DNA of 64,000 nt, from positions 268,762 to 332,761 of the forward strand of contig CAVWBT010000008.1 of the NCBI GenBank assembly GCA_963753285.1, read 5' to 3'. Shown piece by piece: positions 28,246 to 37,119 of this stretch (the stretch's first letter is position 1; every line of letters begins with the position of its first letter). Source of the stretch: JAHEDH01 sp963753285 (GTDB taxonomy: Bacteria > Actinomycetota > Acidimicrobiia > Spongiisociales > ZC4RG35). The position numbers and the translations under genes were made by a program. The notes below the pieces were generated by a model. The model did not search any database and was not told the DNA's origin. It saw nothing but the letters and a program-made list of their open reading frames with translations.

Positions 28246-30783
28246 ATGGCCCGCAGATCCCTCATCCACGAAATCGAGCGTCGCGAGCGCAGCGGTCGCT
28301 GGTTCCCGGCATTCGCAGGGCTTCTCGTGATCTCACTCCTCGCATCCACCTGGATCGGGCTGTTCTCGTTCATGGGAGCCAACGCCGCCTACGGCACCTT
28401 CAGCGACCTCCAGGACGAGTGGATCATGGACACCGACACCGTTCCGCTGACGTTCCCGGATCTGAGCCGAGTCAGCCGGATCTATGCCAGCGGCGGAGAG
28501 TTGCTCGCCGAGCTCCACGACGGCCGCATCTCCGAGCCGCTCTCGATCGACGAGATCCCCGACACGATGATCAATGCCGTGCTCGCCGCTGAGGACGAGG
28601 ACTTCTACGAGCACGATGGCGTCGACTTCCGCGCGATCTTCTCCGCAGCAGTCGACAACATCCTCTCCGACACGACTCGCGGTGGTTCCACGATCACCCA
28701 GCAGTTGGTGAAGAACCTGTTCGTCGGCGACGAGATCTCGTTCAAGCGCAAGGCGAACGAGGCGCTCCTCGCAGCGGAGCTCGAACGCAGATTCACCAAG
28801 GATCAGATCCTCGAGTTCTATCTCAATTCCGCCTTCTTCGGGTCCAACGCCTACGGGGTGAATGCAGCAGCGGAGCAGTACTTCCAGAAGGAGCTCTCCG
28901 ACATCACGATCGCCGAGGCGGCCACGATCTCGGTCACCATCCGAAACCCGTCGGTCTTCAATCCACGGCGCAACCCCGACCTGGTTCTGGACCGCCGGAA
29001 CAGGGTCATCCGCAACATGGAAGAAGAGGGATGGATCACCCCTGAGGAGGGTGCCCGGGCGCTCAAGGAACCGATGGTGATCGCCCCCCGGACCTCGATC
29101 ACCGGTCACGCCGATCACGTCGTTGCCGAGGTGAAGCGACAGATGCTCGACGATCCGGAGTTCGCCTTCCTCGGTGAGACGCGGGAGGATCGCAAGAAGG
29201 CGATCTTCGGCTGCCCGGCGGACGACGAGGGGTGCGCAGGAGGCGGTGGACTGCGGATCGAGACGACGATCGACCTTCCCGCCCAACTCGCCGCCAACGA
29301 CATCCTCCAGACCTGGTTCACGATCCCTGACAACAACTTCGAGGCCTGCCAGGAGCTGTTCCCGGATCGAAACGTCAACTCGCTCGAGTTCCTCGAGGTG
29401 TACGCGACGTCACACACCTGTGCCCCGACCGGTGCTCTGGCAACCGTGGACAACCACACTGGCGCCGTGATCACGATGGCATCCGCCGTGCCGTTCGATT
29501 TCAACCAGTTCGATTTCGCCGTGCAGGGACAGCGCAACCCGGGTTCAACGATGAAGCCGATCTCCCTGGCGGCTGCGCTCGAGCAGGGCGAGAGCCTGGC
29601 GAGTCGCTGGAACGGGGCGTCCCCACAGACGTTCGAGTGCCCCTATCGATGCTCAGCCGAGGGCAACACCTGGACGGTCTCGAACGCCGGAGCCGGCTAC
29701 GGCCGGATCACGCTCGCCCAGGCCACCACCAACTCGGTCAACACCGTCTACGCCGCGCTCGCCCTCAAGATCGGCCCCGAGAGCATCGTCTCGATGGCCG
29801 AGCGCATGGGCATCACGTCACCGCTGCGACCCGTTCCCTCCATCACGCTTGGAACCTCTGAGGTGAGCCCGCTGGAGATGGCCTCGGCCTTCACGAATTT
29901 CGCCACCAACGGACTCCATGCAGAGAACTACCTCGTCGCGACGATCTTCGACGCAGACGGCGAGGTCATCTACGAGCGAGAACCCCGCCAGACCCAGGTC
30001 GCCGACCCGGCGATCTTCGCCGCAGCCCGCGCTCCCCTGCTCGACGTCCCGACCGGTGCAGGCACCGCCCCGAGGGCCAACATCGGGGTTCCGCAGGGAG
30101 GCAAGACCGGAACGACGCAGAACTTCACGGATGCGTGGTTCGTCGGGTTCACCCCGAACTACTCGACCGCCGTCTGGACCGGATATCCGGGAGTGCTGGA
30201 GCCGCTCCGGAACGTGACGATCAACGGCGAGACGTATTCCCGCGTCTTCGGAGGTACGGTCGCCGCCCCGATCTGGGCCGAGTACATGAAGGTGCTCCTC
30301 GCCGACGAGGACCCCGGTGTGTTCCCCGACCTTCCCGAAGAGGACCTGAAGGTGTACTTCGAGATCCCCACCACGCAGGTGCCCAGCGTCGTCGGACTCG
30401 ACGTCGAGAGCGCAAAAGCGGCCCTCAGCCAGGCAAACCTCATCCCGTCGGAAGTCCCGTTCAACTCGCTGTCTCCCGCAGGCACGGTGCTCGGCCAGAG
30501 CGTCGCGGCCGGAGCCACCGTCGAGCAGGGTGTCACCGTGTACATGAACGTGTCGACCGGCGTCGTGCCGACGGTGACATTGCCACAGCGTCTGATCGGC
30601 ATGACCGAGGCCGACGCCCTGTTCAACATCCAGCTTCTCGCCGACGACGCCCAGGCGACGCTCAACGTCTCGGTTCAACAGGTCGAGGGACAAGGTCGCC
30701 CCGGTGTCGTGATCGGCATGAACCCCGCCCCCGGCTCGACCGTCGGCTCTGGAGCCAGCATCACCCTGTTCGTGAGTCGCTAG
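28246..30783 (+). CDS. Class A penicillin-binding protein with PASTA domains
   Basis: A bifunctional peptidoglycan synthase of 845 residues. Order: short cytoplasmic tail, transmembrane helix (about 20-45), GT51 transglycosylase with catalytic Glu116 in AAEDEDFYEHDG and GGSTITQQLVKNLF, then a transpeptidase with Ser434-x-x-Lys437 in NPGSTMKP, SVN in TNSVNT, and Lys620-Thr-Gly in GGKTGTT. Two C-terminal PASTA modules begin around TTQVPSVVGLDVESAKAAL and VVPTVTLPQRLIGMTEADAL. PASTA modules bind muropeptide/beta-lactam-like ligands. It is divergent from the mutase gene and its stop is followed directly by a long heptamer array. Confidence 0.95.
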   Translation: MARRSLIHEIERRERSGRWFPAFAGLLVISLLASTWIGLFSFMGANAAYGTFSDLQDEWIMDTDTVPLTFPDLSRVSRIYASGGELLAELHDGRISEPLSIDEIPDTMINAVLAAEDEDFYEHDGVDFRAIFSAAVDNILSDTTRGGSTITQQLVKNLFVGDEISFKRKANEALLAAELERRFTKDQILEFYLNSAFFGSNAYGVNAAAEQYFQKELSDITIAEAATISVTIRNPSVFNPRRNPDLVLDRRNRVIRNMEEEGWITPEEGARALKEPMVIAPRTSITGHADHVVAEVKRQMLDDPEFAFLGETREDRKKAIFGCPADDEGCAGGGGLRIETTIDLPAQLAANDILQTWFTIPDNNFEACQELFPDRNVNSLEFLEVYATSHTCAPTGALATVDNHTGAVITMASAVPFDFNQFDFAVQGQRNPGSTMKPISLAAALEQGESLASRWNGASPQTFECPYRCSAEGNTWTVSNAGAGYGRITLAQATTNSVNTVYAALALKIGPESIVSMAERMGITSPLRPVPSITLGTSEVSPLEMASAFTNFATNGLHAENYLVATIFDADGEVIYEREPRQTQVADPAIFAAARAPLLDVPTGAGTAPRANIGVPQGGKTGTTQNFTDAWFVGFTPNYSTAVWTGYPGVLEPLRNVTINGETYSRVFGGTVAAPIWAEYMKVLLADEDPGVFPDLPEEDLKVYFEIPTTQVPSVVGLDVESAKAALSQANLIPSEVPFNSLSPAGTVLGQSVAAGATVEQGVTVYMNVSTGVVPTVTLPQRLIGMTEADALFNIQLLADDAQATLNVSVQQVEGQGRPGVVIGMNPAPGSTVGSGASITLFVSR

Positions 30784-30784
30784 C

Positions 30785-30913
30785 CGTCTCACGTCTCACG
30801 TCTCACGTCTCACGTCTCACGTCTCACGTCTCACGTCTCACGTCTCACGTCTCACGTCTCACGTCTCACGTCTCACGTCTCACGTCTCACGTCTCACGTC
30901 TCCCGTCTCCCGT
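30785..30913. repeat. Heptanucleotide tandem array, about 18 copies of CGTCTCA
   Basis: Immediately after the PBP stop codon, about 16 perfect copies of a 7-base unit (CGTCTCA; reverse GACGTGA) run in tandem and then degrade to CCCGTCT variants. A 7-bp period in non-coding DNA cannot be explained by codons. A 2.5-copy version lies at 2247-2264. Confidence 0.95.
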
Positions 30914-30946
30914 CTCCGTTGGAGTCGGGTCGCCGCTCCTACCGAT

Positions 30947-31019
30947 GTTCTTGGGTCGGCAGAGTTGACGCGGCGCCCTGAGCCCTTCGCGTCGCTGAGT
31001 TTGGTGACGACCCAAGAAC
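30947..31019. repeat. 73-nt inverted-repeat element E1 (GTTCTT...AAGAAC)
   Basis: GTTCTTGGGTCG at 30947-30958 pairs perfectly with CGACCCAAGAAC at 31008-31019 around a 49-nt loop. It is the first of five related elements in the window, followed 60 bp later by E2. Confidence 0.85.
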
Positions 31020-31079
31020 AGAGGGCACCCAGGGAGGACCGCGGCGGCAGCGACTCCAACCAGGCGTGAGTGGAGGACC

Positions 31080-31153
31080 GTTCTTGGGTCAGGACCGCAC
31101 CCCGATCGACCGCTCCTCACACGAAAGCCCGTGACCACGCCTGACCCAAGAAC
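31080..31153. repeat. 74-nt inverted-repeat element E2
   Basis: GTTCTTGGGTCAGG (31080-31093) and CCTGACCCAAGAAC (31140-31153) form a perfect 14-bp stem around a 46-nt loop. Its counterpart 245 bp downstream is E3. Confidence 0.85.
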
Positions 31154-31324
31154 ACACGCACCCCACCGAAACCGCAACCCGCGCCCGATACCCCAGCAAA
31201 GCCACACCGCGCGTGGCGCCACATCGAGACCTTCCAGGCACGAGGTCGGTGACGACACGAGAACAGAGGGCACCCTGTGAGGAACGCAGCGGCAGCGACT
31301 CCAGCCAGGCGTGAGTGGAGGACC

Positions 31325-31398
31325 GTTCTTGGGTCAGGAGCCGACATCGACTCGATGAGCTCACCTCGGCCCGCTGGAGACGCGCCCGACCCAAGAAC
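31325..31398. repeat. 74-nt inverted-repeat element E3
   Basis: GTTCTTGGGTC (31325-31335) pairs with GACCCAAGAAC (31388-31398). E3 is the duplicate of E2, with conserved flanks and arms but a different loop sequence. Confidence 0.85.
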
Positions 31399-31444
31399 AC
31401 ACGCACCCCACCGAAACCGCAACCCGTGCACGGACGCAAGCTAC

Positions 31445-31474
31445 TTGACGATAGTTAACGCTCTTTGGTATAAC
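31445..31474 (+). promoter_or_regulatory. Strong sigma-70-type promoter, probably leaderless
   Basis: TTGACG at 31445-31450, an 18-bp spacer, and TATAAC at 31469-31474. The ATG of the next gene is only seven bases past the -10 box, so transcription should begin at or within one or two bases of the start codon, giving a leaderless mRNA. Confidence 0.7.
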
Positions 31475-31481
31475 TCAAGAC

Positions 31482-31898
31482 ATGACGACATCAGCCTCCG
31501 GGGCCTCCCGTAACACCTCTCCACCCTCGACCCCGGAGGCTGAGATCGTCCCCACCATTCGGGTCCGTCCCGAGATCAAGGTCAAGCTGATGGCCGGCCC
31601 ACCCGACGGGATGAAGTCCGACTCGGTCTACATCCGGCGCTTCTGGGTGGCGGCGATCGGGCCCGGCGCCGTGGCGGACCTCCTGCGGACGATCCGCGCA
31701 GGTCAACGCAAGCAGACCGTCACCTATCCCATCTACCTGCACATGCTGGTGCAGTCCGGTCTGGCAGCGTTCGACGGGGCCCGAGTGACGGTTGCTCATC
31801 CGGTGCCGCTGCTCCCCCCGCACCTCGTCAAGCGGCTCCCTCCAGCGCTTCGGCGTGAGCACGCCATCTGGCTTCGACTGCGCAAGCGGGTTGGTTAG
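31482..31898 (+). CDS. Hypothetical protein behind a leaderless promoter
   Basis: I do not recognise this 138-residue protein. It has a Ser/Thr/Pro-rich N-terminal tail of about 24 residues, then a compact basic domain: TIRVRPEIKVKLMAGPP, a helical middle (FWVAAIGPGAVADLLRTIRAG), PIYLHMLVQSGLAAF, and a very basic helix at the end (RREHAIWLRLRKRVG). It has no signal peptide, Cys pair or membrane helix; its net positive charge is compatible with nucleic-acid binding. It stands alone between the repeat-rich zone and an oppositely oriented flippase gene, and has the best promoter seen in the window. The coding frame is clear from G/C third positions. Confidence 0.75.
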   Translation: MTTSASGASRNTSPPSTPEAEIVPTIRVRPEIKVKLMAGPPDGMKSDSVYIRRFWVAAIGPGAVADLLRTIRAGQRKQTVTYPIYLHMLVQSGLAAFDGARVTVAHPVPLLPPHLVKRLPPALRREHAIWLRLRKRVG

Positions 31899-31899
31899 C

Positions 31900-33144
31900 T
31901 CACGCAGAGCGAACAGACATCCACGCAGCGACCGTCAGGGCAACGAGCTCGCCGCTCAGGAATGCCACGGCGACCGAGCGATCGGGGGTGAGCCCCACCA
32001 GCGGCAAGACGACCAGGGCTGCCAGCAGACCGGAAACCCAAGCGGTCGCCAATCGGCCCGTTCCGCCTAGGGCGACGAGCACCTGGCCGGAGACCTGCGT
32101 GGTCGACGCAGCCACGACCCCGGCGGCGGCCAGGGCGGCCACCAGGCGATCCGGTGTGGCGTGGAACAGCACATCGACCACCTCGGGCCCGATGAGCCAC
32201 CCGACGAGACCGCCGAGGGCTGCCAAGGCCAGTCCTCCCCCGACGATGCGTGTCGTGATCGTGCGGAAGCCGCCGCCGTCCTCGGCGATCTTGACCAGGA
32301 ACGGCAGAATCCGCCCCTGAAGCGAGTAGATCAAGGTGAGCGGGCCGCGGAACAGCGTGAAGGTGAGGAACACCGTGCTCACCAGCTCCGGCGGCCCACC
32401 GAGCATCGCAATTGCCAGCGGTGCGCCCGCAAGCAGGAGCTGAGAGGCGCCGCTGCCGGCGACATAGGCGCCGAGGAAGCCCGACGCCTTCGTCGTTTCC
32501 ACCACGGCGGTCTCGGTGTCGAACCGCCAGTATCGAGTGGCAAGCGCAGCGAACGGCGCGAGCACCATCGCCCAGGCCAACGATCGAGCGCCTGTGGCAA
32601 TGGCGATCAAGACGAGCGCGGCGAGCAGGCGGACGGCGCCCTCCCAGAAGAGGACCCATCCCATCAGCCCGAAGCGGCGGTGTCCCGCCAGGACGCCCTT
32701 CCCCACCGTCAGCGTTGCGTACCCGATCGGAAGCAGGAAGAGGAAGAGGACGAAGAGACCGTCTCCGGCGAAGAGGGAGTCGAGGAACACCAGCGCCACG
32801 ACGCCGCCGACTGTCGCCGTCCCGAGCGCTGTCACCGCAATCACCTTGATGTCGTCACGCAGCACGCGGCGACCCCTGCTCGCTTCTCGCGTGACGTATT
32901 GCTCGAGCGGGATCAGCGCAACCGTCACCAAGATGAAGAAGACCGTCCAGAGCTGGGCGATCGGAGCGAAGGCCGCCTCGCCGAGCGTTCGGTTGCCGAA
33001 TGCCTGGAAGAGATACGCAGCGACGGCACCGAAGAAGGTGCCTGCGAGCAGCATCGATGTTCCAGGGGCGCGGAACCCGCGGGGAGGAGTCAGGTCCGCC
33101 TGTTCACTGTCGACGGTCTCGAGCATGGCGTTGTCATCGGTCAC
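31900..33144 (-). CDS. Polysaccharide flippase-like membrane protein (MOP/Wzx type)
   Basis: A 414-residue protein with about 12 hydrophobic segments and no large soluble domain. The arrangement, starting with a helix containing a small-residue-rich GTFFGAVAAYLFQAFGNRTLGE and including RGPLTLIYSLQGRILPFLVK, resembles Wzx-type lipid-linked oligosaccharide flippases of the MOP superfamily. Such proteins move undecaprenyl-pyrophosphate glycans to the outer face. The GTG start at 33144 has a GAGG upstream; an ATG six codons later is possible. It shares its strand with the two SLH cell-wall enzymes that lie upstream of it. Confidence 0.8.
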   Translation of the reverse strand: MTDDNAMLETVDSEQADLTPPRGFRAPGTSMLLAGTFFGAVAAYLFQAFGNRTLGEAAFAPIAQLWTVFFILVTVALIPLEQYVTREASRGRRVLRDDIKVIAVTALGTATVGGVVALVFLDSLFAGDGLFVLFLFLLPIGYATLTVGKGVLAGHRRFGLMGWVLFWEGAVRLLAALVLIAIATGARSLAWAMVLAPFAALATRYWRFDTETAVVETTKASGFLGAYVAGSGASQLLLAGAPLAIAMLGGPPELVSTVFLTFTLFRGPLTLIYSLQGRILPFLVKIAEDGGGFRTITTRIVGGGLALAALGGLVGWLIGPEVVDVLFHATPDRLVAALAAAGVVAASTTQVSGQVLVALGGTGRLATAWVSGLLAALVVLPLVGLTPDRSVAVAFLSGELVALTVAAWMSVRSA

Positions 33145-33167
33145 GGAGCCTCACGACTGGAGCGATG

Positions 33168-35087
33168 TCACGTGTCCGCTCTCAACAGGCGCGCCAGGAA
33201 TGATGCCATCTGTTCGCGTGTCACGTCGGTGTATGGGCTGAACGTGGTTGCACTCGTGCCGTTCGTCACCTGTAGCTTCACGAGGCCCTGGATGGCACCG
33301 ACTGCCTCCCCGCTGAGCCCCCCAAGGTCGGCGAACGGTGACGAGCCCGTCGGGAGGAGGTAGCCGGCGCTGGTGTGAACGCGAGTGAGGAACAGCGCCA
33401 TCTGCCAGCGAGGAATGGTGCCGTTGGGATCGAACTGGGTTGCGCTGACCCCGGTGGTGATGCCCAACGCCTTCAGGCTGTTGATGTCGGCGACCACGTC
33501 CTGAGGGAGACCCGCGATGTCGGTGAACCCCTGATCACCGACGGCAGGAATGTCCACGCCGATGAGCTCTGCCTCCCTGATGAGATACTGCGCCATCTGC
33601 CAGCGAGCGATAGGTCCGGTCGGGTCGAAGAGGTTGGCGGTGACAGGCGGCATGATGCCGAAGTAGACCATGCAGTCGATGTCCGGGCCGTGCGTTCCTC
33701 CCGGATCGACATCGGTGAGCCCGGCCGTCGGAACCGGCTGCTCGCACGGCCGATCGGGGATCACGACACCGGAGCCGGCGGGTGCATCGATGGTGTACGT
33801 GTGTGATCGCATGCCAAGAGCGGAGCGGAAACTGCGGCCTGAGCGGGTGATCGTGATAGGCGCCCCGTTGAGCGTGCCCGAGATCGTCACCTCGGCGACT
33901 GAGCCCGACGGGTTGTTCCCCGTGACGGCAACCCCGGTGACGGTGTCGAGGCCGATGGCCGATGCGATCTCCGAACCCGTCACCGACACCGTCCACGCGT
34001 CGAACGGGTTGTTGGCAAGCGGGTCCTTGGACCACGGGTCCGGCACGCCCCTGAGGTAGGGCGCCGACTCGGATGCGCCGAGTCCGCTGGCGTTGTCGTC
34101 GGTGTGACCGCCCGAGGAAGACGAGTAGTACGCCACGATCACGCTCTGTTGCGACGCCGACGGGTGGGTGATCACGGTTCCCGCAGTCGCTTGCACGGCT
34201 GCGACCCAGTTGCTCCCGAAGAGCTCGGTCTCCTTCGCCAATCCGACGTAGTTCTGATCCGCGACGGTGGAGACGAGCTGACACCAGCATTGCGCTTTGC
34301 GACCCGAGTCGAGCGCATCTCCCCCCTCGCCGGCATCGCCCCATCGCAGCGCCTGACGAACGCCGTACGTGCGTGCTGCGATCGCCTGTGCCTGGAGCGA
34401 GGCGGTCGGCCAACTCGAGGGCACCTCACCGATGCCGTAGACGTAGTCCTCGATGCCGATCTCGAGTGAGACGTGGAACCCGGCGCCGGCCGGACGGATC
34501 CTCAGGGTGCCTCGCGCGTACTCGCGGGACAGTTCTGGGAGATGGACCGAGGCGCCCGTCGCGTTGTCCCACTCGATCGTCGCTCGACAGGTTCCCGGAT
34601 TCCCGACCGCCGTGCCTTCGAGGAAGAACTGACACGCTCCGCCACCGAGGGCCCGGAACTCCCAGTTCTCGTCGGCGTTCGCCGTCTGGGTGGGGCATGT
34701 ACCCTCCCCGTCGTTCGCTTTGCACAGGCCGGCGGCCCCGTTGTGCATGTGGAACTGCAGCGACGTCCGGTTCTGGGAGAGCCCGATCCAGAGGGGATCC
34801 GGATCGGTGACGATCCAGCTGTTGGCTCCGAGAACGCTGGACACGTCCTGCAAGGTCACGCCCGTGTAGTAGTACTGGATGATTTCGGATGCCGAACGAC
34901 CCGACGCGGCGAGGGCGCGCGCTCCGTACTGGCTCATCCCGACACCATGACCCCAGCCGGAGCCGTTGATGACATACGTGTCGTCGTTGGTCTGAGCAGA
35001 GGCGCCCACCGGCAGCAGCGTGGCCAGTAGGGCGAGCGCGACGAAGATGACGGCGCGGCGAAGATGTGAGGTGTCGGTGAGGGTCAT
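33168..35087 (-). CDS. SpoIID/LytB-like protein with SLH domains
   Basis: A 639-residue secreted protein. After a signal peptide (about 10-32, ending GASA) comes a SpoIID-type domain: GSGWGHGVGMSQYGARALA, EIGIEDYVYGIGEVPSSWP, and LQAQAIAARTYGVRQA. SpoIID proteins are lytic transglycosylases or wall remodellers acting on denuded glycan strands. The last 190 residues hold three SLH modules with RWQMAQYLIRE, RWQMALFLTRV and REQMASFLARL. In this gene the conserved GWGHGVGMSQ motif is moved to the N-terminus, ahead of the EDYV segment; usually it lies near the C-terminal end of the domain. The ATG overlaps the stop of the upstream amidase gene (ATGA). Confidence 0.9.
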   Translation of the reverse strand: MTLTDTSHLRRAVIFVALALLATLLPVGASAQTNDDTYVINGSGWGHGVGMSQYGARALAASGRSASEIIQYYYTGVTLQDVSSVLGANSWIVTDPDPLWIGLSQNRTSLQFHMHNGAAGLCKANDGEGTCPTQTANADENWEFRALGGGACQFFLEGTAVGNPGTCRATIEWDNATGASVHLPELSREYARGTLRIRPAGAGFHVSLEIGIEDYVYGIGEVPSSWPTASLQAQAIAARTYGVRQALRWGDAGEGGDALDSGRKAQCWCQLVSTVADQNYVGLAKETELFGSNWVAAVQATAGTVITHPSASQQSVIVAYYSSSSGGHTDDNASGLGASESAPYLRGVPDPWSKDPLANNPFDAWTVSVTGSEIASAIGLDTVTGVAVTGNNPSGSVAEVTISGTLNGAPITITRSGRSFRSALGMRSHTYTIDAPAGSGVVIPDRPCEQPVPTAGLTDVDPGGTHGPDIDCMVYFGIMPPVTANLFDPTGPIARWQMAQYLIREAELIGVDIPAVGDQGFTDIAGLPQDVVADINSLKALGITTGVSATQFDPNGTIPRWQMALFLTRVHTSAGYLLPTGSSPFADLGGLSGEAVGAIQGLVKLQVTNGTSATTFSPYTDVTREQMASFLARLLRADT

Positions 35088-37084
35088 GGGGAGGCGCTTT
35101 CTCCGATCAGGGTAGCCACGGTCCGCGAAAGAAACGTTGCCATCTGTTCACGTGTGATGGGTGCATCGGGTTCGAACGTCTGTGGCGTCGTTCCCGTCGT
35201 GATGCCGAGTGCAGCGATACGGGTGATCGCATCGACCACCTCGGCCGGCGATCCGCTGATGTCCTCGAACGTGGTATCGACCTCTGGCACATCGGCACCG
35301 AGCAGCGTCAGCGTGCGATCGAGGAACAGCGCCATCTCCCATCTGGACACGAGCCCTCCGGGATCGAACCGGTCGGCGGCGACGCCGGTCGTGATCCCAA
35401 GCGCTGCGAGCTCCTCGATCGCCCGACGTGTCTGCTCCGGGTACTGCTCGATGTCGGTGAATACCGGCTGGTCCGGTGTCAGGGGCTCCATGCCGGCCAA
35501 CGCCCACAGTCGAGTGAGGAACAGCGCCATCTGCCACCGCTCGACGTTTGCGAGAGGACAGAACTGCAGATCGGCGCATCCGGCGGTGAGCCCAACGGCT
35601 GCGACGTGCTCGATCGACGCCTCGTGGGGAGACTGCTCGTCGTCGAAGAACGGCGGGCTGAAATCGCCGAGCACGAACTCGAAACGAGCCGGGCGCGGAG
35701 GGGGTGCGCCATTGGTGGGAGCCGACAGCACAGTCGCGATGTAGGTTCCCCATTCGAGCGTGGTGTCGGGCTGCCACGGCACGGAACCGGCGGCTCCCGT
35801 TCCGCTGTCTGCGACGAGGAGGTCGCCGGTCGGCGAGCGCAACTCGAACAGCCAGTTCGACTCCGACGTCGTCGCAAAGTCGAAGCTGGTGGGCTCGTAG
35901 CCCTGGACGCGATTGCCCGGCACCGGATCGACGGTCGGCCAGCCCCCGTAGACGCGTTCACCGGGGACCTGGGCGATCCGCTCGGTCAGTGCTCCGAGCA
36001 GGTTGTAGCCGATGCTGCCCGGGCAACCGGTCGTGCCGACGTCACGATGACCGGAGATCGCTCGCAGCGGCACGGCAACACCGTCGGGATAGGTAGGCGA
36101 ATCGCGGGAGACGACGACCGGAGTGGATCGAGGGTCGACGTGGGCCACGTCCAGGCGCCAAGCACCGTACGCCACGAACGCGTCCTGTGCGGCCGCAGTG
36201 GGCGGAGCGACATTGTGATCGCCGATGAACGCCACTCCCACAGACGTCGAGTTGAAGCCTGCGGCGTGCGCTCCGCGAACCGGTTGGTCCACGCCGCCGC
36301 CTCGACCCTCCCAGATCGTGCCGAATGAGTCGATCAACGTGTTGTATCCGATGTCGTTCCAACCTCGCACCCCGACGTGATACGAACAGATCGCGTACAG
36401 GAGTTCGGGCACGTCACTCGGTTGGTAGGCGTTGGCGTTGGCCGAATGAATGGTGTGGTGCACGAAGAGCACTTCGACTCGTGTTCGAGTGCTGTACTCG
36501 ACGTCCTCGCCCACGCAGTCCTGGCCGCCCCAGGCCGATCGAGGCTGGATCGCGGGCTGGTCCGGAGTGGCGAGCACCCGTGCATCCGACGACCAGCCGA
36601 TTCGCTCGACCTGCGCGGTGATCCGGTCGCCAAGACTCAGTTGTGAGCCGGTCGTGTCGACGAACTGGAGCGCCGGCTCGCCGGCTCCCTCCCATTGGAC
36701 CTGGATCCAGGACGACCCGCCCGTGTAAACGGCTTCGGACGCGACGGTCTGATCACCTTCACCGGCATCCCGATCGGGACCGTGGTCGTCGGCGTGGATC
36801 GGGACCCACGGGCCCCAGGTCGAGCCGTCATCACTGACCCTGACTGCGGCATCCCCGCTCCCGCCGTGAGGCCAAGACAGCCCGACGGCGGTCGTGGTCA
36901 ATTCGATGGCATCCGACCGCTGCAGCGCGCTCTCGGCGCCGGCTTCCAGCACTCGTTCGCCGGTCACGGCCGGGTATCGAACCGGATCGAGCGAGACCTC
37001 CGAAATGGTCAGCACCGCCAGAACTGCGATCGGCACGCCGATCAGCCGCAGCCGGTTCACCCGGTCATTGTTTTTCCCCCGCAT
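35084..37084 (-). CDS. N-acetylmuramoyl-L-alanine amidase (PGRP type) with SLH domains
   Basis: A 666-residue secreted cell-wall hydrolase. A short basic tail and signal/anchor helix (about 10-28) precede a beta-rich domain, then a PGRP/amidase domain (about 180-340) with zinc-ligand motifs VLFVHHTIHS, GHRDVGTTGCPG, and the characteristic RGWNDIGYNTLID. Three SLH modules close the protein (RWQMALFLTRL, RWEMALFLDRT, REQMATFLSRT). The ATG at 37084 is preceded by AAGGAAGG about seven bases upstream, the strongest ribosome binding site in this region; the much longer frame upstream is antisense to a ligase gene. It is coupled to the SpoIID-SLH gene by ATGA. Confidence 0.92.
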   Translation of the reverse strand: MRGKNNDRVNRLRLIGVPIAVLAVLTISEVSLDPVRYPAVTGERVLEAGAESALQRSDAIELTTTAVGLSWPHGGSGDAAVRVSDDGSTWGPWVPIHADDHGPDRDAGEGDQTVASEAVYTGGSSWIQVQWEGAGEPALQFVDTTGSQLSLGDRITAQVERIGWSSDARVLATPDQPAIQPRSAWGGQDCVGEDVEYSTRTRVEVLFVHHTIHSANANAYQPSDVPELLYAICSYHVGVRGWNDIGYNTLIDSFGTIWEGRGGGVDQPVRGAHAAGFNSTSVGVAFIGDHNVAPPTAAAQDAFVAYGAWRLDVAHVDPRSTPVVVSRDSPTYPDGVAVPLRAISGHRDVGTTGCPGSIGYNLLGALTERIAQVPGERVYGGWPTVDPVPGNRVQGYEPTSFDFATTSESNWLFELRSPTGDLLVADSGTGAAGSVPWQPDTTLEWGTYIATVLSAPTNGAPPPRPARFEFVLGDFSPPFFDDEQSPHEASIEHVAAVGLTAGCADLQFCPLANVERWQMALFLTRLWALAGMEPLTPDQPVFTDIEQYPEQTRRAIEELAALGITTGVAADRFDPGGLVSRWEMALFLDRTLTLLGADVPEVDTTFEDISGSPAEVVDAITRIAALGITTGTTPQTFEPDAPITREQMATFLSRTVATLIGESASP

Positions 37085-37119
37085 GTACAACCTTCCTTCG
37101 GAGCACTCCGCCCGCGAAG

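Larger units (their letters stand above)
31002..31430. repeat. Direct duplication with 245-bp period carrying inverted-repeat elements
   Basis: Two units starting near 31002 and 31247 are nearly identical in their flanks: GGTGACGAC, GAGGGCACCC (31021 and 31266), GCGGCAGCGACTCC, GGCGTGAGTGGAGGACC, and after the element CACACGCACCCCACCGAAACC. The loops of the two embedded inverted-repeat elements have the same length but unrelated sequence. No open frame in the region looks coding. Confidence 0.85.

Noticed and set aside
30785..30913. CRISPR array
   Set aside because: Units are 7 bp and contiguous, without spacers, and no cas gene is present.
30947..31398. Integron attC sites
   Set aside because: attC sites carry RYYYAAC at the 5-prime side and GTTRRRY at the 3-prime side; these elements have GTTCTT at the start and AAGAAC at the end, and no integrase is seen.
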